Part shown: one piece after another, positions 6,885-10,762 of the stretch
How the letters are laid out: each line of letters starts with the position of its first letter
Position numbering within the stretch: the first letter of the stretch is position 1
Position numbers and translations under genes: made by a program
The notes under the pieces: generated by a model
What the model saw: only the letters and a program-made list of their open reading frames with translations
What the model was told of the DNA's origin: nothing
The model's database searches: none
Assembly: GCA_018648945.1 (NCBI GenBank)
Contig: JABGQJ010000218.1
Coordinates: forward strand, 1 to 10,762
From: Victivallales bacterium
GTDB taxonomy: Bacteria; Verrucomicrobiota; Lentisphaeria; Oligosphaerales; Lenti-02
Reading direction: 5' to 3'
DNA: 10,762 nucleotides

Positions 6885-6975
6885 CGCCAGCACGAAGGCA
6901 ACCCCGACGGGGAACCTCGCGGCAGAACGTGGTTCGTACTGATTGGTTTGGACTGCTCTCCGCTGGAGCCCCTGT

Positions 6976-7764
6976 ATGAAAGACGTCATCTTCTGGTTCT
7001 CGGGAACCGGCAATACCCGTTCGATCGCGGCCAAGGTCGCGAGCTCTCTCGGTGGTGCCAGCCAGCTCGCCATGGTCACGGCAACAGGCCGTGAGGCAGC
7101 TGGGGCCGAGACGGTGGGCATCGCCTTCCCGGTCTACTACTTTGGGTTGCCTCTCTACGTTCTGGACTTCCTCCGACGCCTGGAGGTGAGCGAGGATGCC
7201 TATGTCTACACGATGGCCACGATGGGGGGAAGCCCTGGCATCGCGCACGGCGAGGCGGCCAACATTCTAGATCAGCGCGGGATTCGCTTGGCAGCTGGCT
7301 GGTCGGTGAAGATGCCAGGCAACTACACGCCGTTCTACGGGGCGCCCTCGCTGCGTGCGCAGGGCAAGTGCTTCGCAGCCGCGGCAGCGAAGGCAACGCG
7401 GATCGCCGCAGCCGTGGAGGCCAGGCAACCCGCCCCTCTGGAGGACTCCCTCCTTCCCATGCGAGTGGTGAGCCCGCTGTTCCGGCGCGTCGCCAAGTGG
7501 CGCATCCCCAGTCGGGATCGAGCGTTCCGGGTCCGTGAGCACTGCACATCCTGCGGCATCTGCGAACAGGTATGCCCCGCACAGAACCTGAAGATTGTGG
7601 ATGGGGGCCCAGTCTGGGGAGGGCACTGCGAGGAGTGCATGGCCTGTCTGCAGTGGTGCCCCGTGGAGGCCATTGACGCAGGTTGGGTGACCAGAGGCAG
7701 GAAGCGCTACCAGCACCCGGACTTCACGGCCGAGGACTTCATGCTCCGCCGAGACGCGGAATGA
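6976..7764 (+). CDS. EFR1-family flavodoxin-ferredoxin fusion (FMN plus two [4Fe-4S])
   Basis: The 262-residue product joins an N-terminal flavodoxin-like domain to a C-terminal bacterial ferredoxin domain. The FMN phosphate loop is SGTGNTR (9-15); FPVYYFGLP (51-59) and TMATMGGSPG (79-88) are the other flavin-contacting segments expected for this family. Cysteines C190, C193, C196, C200 and C218, C221, C224, C228 form two CxxCxxCxxxCP-type motifs, enough for two [4Fe-4S] clusters. The known family members are cytoplasmic electron carriers common in anaerobes; the partner here is not evident. The ATG at 6976 is chosen because GGAG (6965-6968) lies 7 bases upstream and the flavodoxin fold starts at once with KDVIFWFSG; an upstream in-frame start at 6943 adds 11 unrelated residues. 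It may share a transcript with the small repeat protein upstream and converges with the glycoside hydrolase gene. Confidence 0.9.
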   Translation: MKDVIFWFSGTGNTRSIAAKVASSLGGASQLAMVTATGREAAGAETVGIAFPVYYFGLPLYVLDFLRRLEVSEDAYVYTMATMGGSPGIAHGEAANILDQRGIRLAAGWSVKMPGNYTPFYGAPSLRAQGKCFAAAAAKATRIAAAVEARQPAPLEDSLLPMRVVSPLFRRVAKWRIPSRDRAFRVREHCTSCGICEQVCPAQNLKIVDGGPVWGGHCEECMACLQWCPVEAIDAGWVTRGRKRYQHPDFTAEDFMLRRDAE

Positions 7765-7846
7765 GGCGAACTCGGCGACTGGTTCAGGATGGGCTGACCC
7801 AATGACCCCTCGGGGATCGCGGGGGCGGCAGGCCTTGCCAGGGCCA

Positions 7847-7888
7847 CGAACCCTCCATCACTCCCCCCTGCCATCATCCCCCTCCCTT
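7847..7888 (+). terminator. Candidate Rho-dependent (rut-like) region after the flavodoxin gene
   Basis: In these 42 bases I count 25 C and only 2 G on the plus strand, the C-over-G bias typical of Rho loading sites. It begins about 80 bases after the flavodoxin stop codon, and no intrinsic terminator (hairpin plus T-run) is visible in the 109-base gap. The tract extends into the last codons of the convergent hydrolase gene. On the minus strand the same bases make a run of G-tracts across that gene's stop codon. Confidence 0.3.
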
Positions 7889-10738
7889 AGGGCGCAGCTT
7901 GAGGGCGAGATCGGTGCGGATGGCGGGGAGGCGGAGGTCGAGAACGCCGCCTTTCACGGTCATGGGCTCGGTCTTGGTGACCATGCCCTTCCAGGTCTCC
8001 CACCACTGCACATCGTAGACGCCATCCCTGAGGCCGCGCACGGCGAGGGTGGCGGGAGGGACGGTGGGTACTTTGTCGCGGCCGTGATTGTACCAACTGC
8101 TGTCGCGGTTCTGGATCCAGACGATGGCTGCGTCATCGCAGGCCAGGGCGGCGGCGAGCAGGTTCGGATTCTGGACAACCTGGCAGTTCTCAAAGACGAC
8201 ACGCGAGACCCGGACCCAGTCCTTGCCGTGATTCTCGACGCGAACACGATGCTCTCCGGCCGGGACTCTCACGGTCGCGGGTTCGTCGTAGACATTCTCC
8301 CAGAGATTCCATTTCTCGCGGAAGACAGTGGATTTCCCATGCCCTTCACCACAGGGGTATTCCTTCTCCAAGGCGAGCGCGTCGTCCACGAAGATCCTGA
8401 GATGGCCCGAGTTTGAGACGCGCTCGATCTGCACGACGAACGTCCCCGGCTTCGGGTAGTTGACGATGAAGGTGGGGGGGGCCTGCAAGTCCTTGTGCCC
8501 TTCGCCATGCAGGAGGTTGAGCAAGGCCTTGGAGTCGTTCACGGAGCCATCCGGCTGCACCCGGAACTCGGTCACCGGCCGCTTCCGGAAACCGCTGGTG
8601 GGGGTCAGCACCAAATCGCGCACCTCGCGCACGGGCTCACCGATGTACTCGGGCTTGCTCGTTTCCAGCACCCGCCAGCGGGCCGTGCCGAAAGGTAGGT
8701 CTTGGGTGAAGTTGCGGATGGCGGTGAAGTGGAAGTAGAGATCGAGGGGGTCGATGTAGTTGCGGTGCCACCAGGGCATGGCCGGGCCATTGGCGCCACC
8801 GGCTACGCAGGCCCAGGAACCATTGTGCAGACCCCATCCTTTGGGATCCTTGTCGGCGGTGCTGGAATGGCTGCGAATGCCGAACTCAGCGAAGATGTGG
8901 GGCTTCTCGAAGGTCTGCCACTGGTGGCGGCAGTAGCCGAGAAGTTGTTCGGCCACGTTCACGTCGTTGTTGGTGTAGCAGTGGGTCTGCACAATGTCGA
9001 TGTTGGGCAGCCGCCAGAATGCCTCCGGGCCGGTCTTGCTCCACCAGCTGGTGGTGATGAGATGACGGTAGGGATCAAGGTCCGCCAGGTAGTCGCTCAT
9101 TTCCCGATGCCAGGGCAGTTTGACCGCGTTGTCCGTGTTGGCCCAGCCCTCGAACTCGTTGCCGAACTCCCAGCACAGCACATGCGGGGAGTAGCCCCAC
9201 CGGGCAACGGTGTAGCGCAAGCGTTTGCGGTAGAGCGTGCGAGCGGTGGCGTCGGTGAACCACTCGCGCGGGGTCTTGCAGGGACCGCCGTTGGCGACGT
9301 TGAAGGGATTCGCCTGCCAGCCACTGGCGCGGAAGTCCTGGTGGGTATCCATGCACATCATGTAGTAGAAGCCATGCTGTTCAGCCAGGCCGATGGCGTA
9401 GTCGAGCCGGGCGGCGGCATTCTGCCGGTAGCGTCCCAGCTTCGGTTCCCATTCCAGGCCCAGGCCAGCGGCGGACATCCACCAGCGGTTCCAGTTCTCC
9501 CCTGCCTTCGCCATCTTGCCCAACGCCTCGTCCACCAACTGCCCGTTGGTCGGGTAGATCGGCAGGTTGTGGCCGATAGGGAAGTAGCCCGAGCCATCGT
9601 CGAAGGCAAGGTAACGCGGATCCTGTTTGCTCTGGCGTACAAAGCCCTTGCGCTTGCCCGCAAGCACCTGGATCGGAGCCAGCACGCTATTGACCTTGCC
9701 CGAACGGTCGCGCGCCCGGAGTTCGCAACGGAGCGCGCCGATTTCCGTGGCCGCGAGGCGCACTCGCCAGCCCTGGCTCGGAGTGGGCACCATGACCTCG
9801 GCCCTGCCGTCGATCCGCCGGGCCTGTTCGACCATGTAGAAGCCAGGCTGGGTGTAGGTCTTGCCGGAGGGCAGCGTCACCACTGCGTCCAAAGCCACAT
9901 CGTCGGGATCGAACGGGTTGTCCCAGGTGCCTTGCAGATCCACCATCAGTTCGACCAAGCCATACAGCTCGGCCCGCTTTGGCGCCGCCACCTCGGCGAG
10001 CCGAAGGGCCTTGCGGCTGGGGTCAATGCGGCCGGGGAACGTCTCGGGCATGTCCGCGAAACCAAGATGCAGGTTCACTACGGCCTCCTTGCCGACCTCG
10101 AAGCGGCCGCGATGAAGATTCATCTCGATGCCATGGTGGTTCTTGCCCACCCGACTGCGCAGGCTGCGGTAGCCATCGCCCTGGAGGACAATGGAGCGGC
10201 GCCCGCGCACCTCCGCCAGCAGGGCGTCACACGTGCCGCCCACGTTCTTGCCCAGCGTCGCGCCGGCCACGGGGCGCGCGTAGATCCGCCGTCCGTCGTC
10301 ACTCCGGTCGATGCCGATGTTGCACCAAATGCCGGAGGTGAGCTTGAGCGCTGCCGTCTTCCGCACAGTCAACGCGAGATCCACGCCGTCCGGACCGGGG
10401 GTGAGGGTCATCGCGTAGCGCAGGGGCGGAGCGTCCTTGGTGGTGCCCCAGACGCCGCTCATGGCGAGGGTGCCGTCGGGCAGGAGCCGCAGAGCCTGCA
10501 GGACCTTGCCCGCGTCGAGGCGTTCGTAGATCCACGCGTCGTGCCACTGGAAGAAGGCAACATCGGCCCCCGGGCCGTTGCGCAGGCCCACGCGCAGAGT
10601 GCCATTGGGGCGCGCCAGGACCTGTTCGTCCCCCTGTTGCCAGAGGAAGCCCTCGGGCGTCTTCTCCCAACCCGCACCAATCGCGCCCTGGACCGTCAGC
10701 CAGATCGCGCCAAGACCAAGGAATGCACGTAGGGCCAT
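7874..10738 (-). CDS. Secreted multidomain glycoside hydrolase: DUF5060-type domain plus GH5-like (clan A) TIM barrel
   Basis: The 954-residue product is an exported carbohydrate-active enzyme. Residues 1-22 form a signal peptide (MALRAFLGLGAIWLTVQGAIGA). Residues about 23-255 are a beta-rich region I cannot name. A DUF5060-like domain follows (about 256-360, with NPFDPDDVALDA and PSGKTYTQPGFY). The catalytic barrel (about 375-690) opens with FPIGHNLPIYPT and has WEFGNEFEGW with likely acid/base E528, THCY with H586, and IFAEFG with likely nucleophile E618, which is the clan A retaining-hydrolase layout of GH5-like enzymes. Residues about 755-855 look like a beta-sandwich carbohydrate-binding module, and the end (about 860-950, GVYDVQWWETWKG) is a C-terminal beta domain common in such hydrolases. 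The ATG at 10738 has GGAG 8 bases upstream. The substrate is unknown; a plant or algal polysaccharide is plausible. It stands alone in the window. Confidence 0.85.
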   Translation of the reverse strand: MALRAFLGLGAIWLTVQGAIGAGWEKTPEGFLWQQGDEQVLARPNGTLRVGLRNGPGADVAFFQWHDAWIYERLDAGKVLQALRLLPDGTLAMSGVWGTTKDAPPLRYAMTLTPGPDGVDLALTVRKTAALKLTSGIWCNIGIDRSDDGRRIYARPVAGATLGKNVGGTCDALLAEVRGRRSIVLQGDGYRSLRSRVGKNHHGIEMNLHRGRFEVGKEAVVNLHLGFADMPETFPGRIDPSRKALRLAEVAAPKRAELYGLVELMVDLQGTWDNPFDPDDVALDAVVTLPSGKTYTQPGFYMVEQARRIDGRAEVMVPTPSQGWRVRLAATEIGALRCELRARDRSGKVNSVLAPIQVLAGKRKGFVRQSKQDPRYLAFDDGSGYFPIGHNLPIYPTNGQLVDEALGKMAKAGENWNRWWMSAAGLGLEWEPKLGRYRQNAAARLDYAIGLAEQHGFYYMMCMDTHQDFRASGWQANPFNVANGGPCKTPREWFTDATARTLYRKRLRYTVARWGYSPHVLCWEFGNEFEGWANTDNAVKLPWHREMSDYLADLDPYRHLITTSWWSKTGPEAFWRLPNIDIVQTHCYTNNDVNVAEQLLGYCRHQWQTFEKPHIFAEFGIRSHSSTADKDPKGWGLHNGSWACVAGGANGPAMPWWHRNYIDPLDLYFHFTAIRNFTQDLPFGTARWRVLETSKPEYIGEPVREVRDLVLTPTSGFRKRPVTEFRVQPDGSVNDSKALLNLLHGEGHKDLQAPPTFIVNYPKPGTFVVQIERVSNSGHLRIFVDDALALEKEYPCGEGHGKSTVFREKWNLWENVYDEPATVRVPAGEHRVRVENHGKDWVRVSRVVFENCQVVQNPNLLAAALACDDAAIVWIQNRDSSWYNHGRDKVPTVPPATLAVRGLRDGVYDVQWWETWKGMVTKTEPMTVKGGVLDLRLPAIRTDLALKLRPKGGG

Positions 10739-10762
10739 CGTGTTGTCTCCAATGTGGGAATG

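Noticed and set aside
6894..6920. Small CCCC/GGGG hairpin between the repeat protein and the flavodoxin gene, considered as a terminator.
   Set aside because: The stem is only four base pairs and no T-run follows it.
8702..10732. A 676-codon open frame on the plus strand opposite the glycoside hydrolase gene.
   Set aside because: It is an antisense shadow of a high-GC gene: composition is rich in His, Gly, Val and Arg with no fold motifs, while the minus frame has a signal peptide, domain motifs and catalytic residues.
1..10762. CRISPR arrays, insertion sequences, prophage or integrase genes, attachment-site duplications of the tRNA 3' end.
   Set aside because: I saw no regularly spaced direct repeats, transposase or integrase motifs, and no second copy of the tRNA-Gln 3' end in the window; gene composition looks uniform throughout.

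Overview
This is a gene-dense, high-GC bacterial chromosomal window with eight protein genes, one tRNA gene and no gene-free stretch longer than about 200 bases. Most genes start with ATG behind a clear Shine-Dalgarno sequence. A large secreted glycoside hydrolase with a DUF5060-type domain, a sugar phosphate isomerase, a Pro-rich single-pass SppA and a YejA-like binding protein without a transporter beside it suggest a free-living heterotroph. A Planctomycetota/PVC-type or related Gram-negative lineage would fit, but that is a guess: the window holds no phylogenetic marker that settles it. A flavodoxin/ferredoxin protein and an AmrS-type radical SAM enzyme would suit an anaerobic or microaerophilic lifestyle.

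Layout. Bases 1-671 (minus) are the N-terminal part of a TIM-barrel sugar phosphate isomerase/epimerase that runs off the left edge. It diverges from a plus-strand cluster at 836-4528: phosphoglycolate-phosphatase-like HAD hydrolase (gph), signal peptide peptidase (sppA), and a secreted family 5 (YejA-like) substrate-binding protein whose start overlaps the sppA stop. This cluster meets, tail to tail with one base between stop codons, a minus-strand unit that reads from tRNA-Gln(TTG) at 6429 through a family 2 glycosyltransferase into amrS. Divergent from the tRNA are an 86-residue protein of unknown function built from internal repeats and a flavodoxin plus 2x[4Fe-4S] protein (EFR1-like). The right side is filled by a 954-residue secreted glycoside hydrolase on the minus strand, converging on the flavodoxin gene across a C-rich, G-poor gap.

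How the genes relate. The strongest physical link is sppA with the binding protein (translational coupling); SppA degrades membrane-embedded signal peptides and YejA-type proteins bind peptides, so a shared role in peptide salvage is possible but unproven. The glycosyltransferase and amrS are 21 bases apart and probably co-transcribed, perhaps with tRNA-Gln. The glycoside hydrolase and the isomerase suggest carbohydrate use but lie at opposite ends of the window.

I did not find a clear new defence, mobile or CRISPR system. The items most worth a second look are the small repeat protein, the sppA/orphan binding protein pair, and the uncharacterised domains of the large hydrolase.
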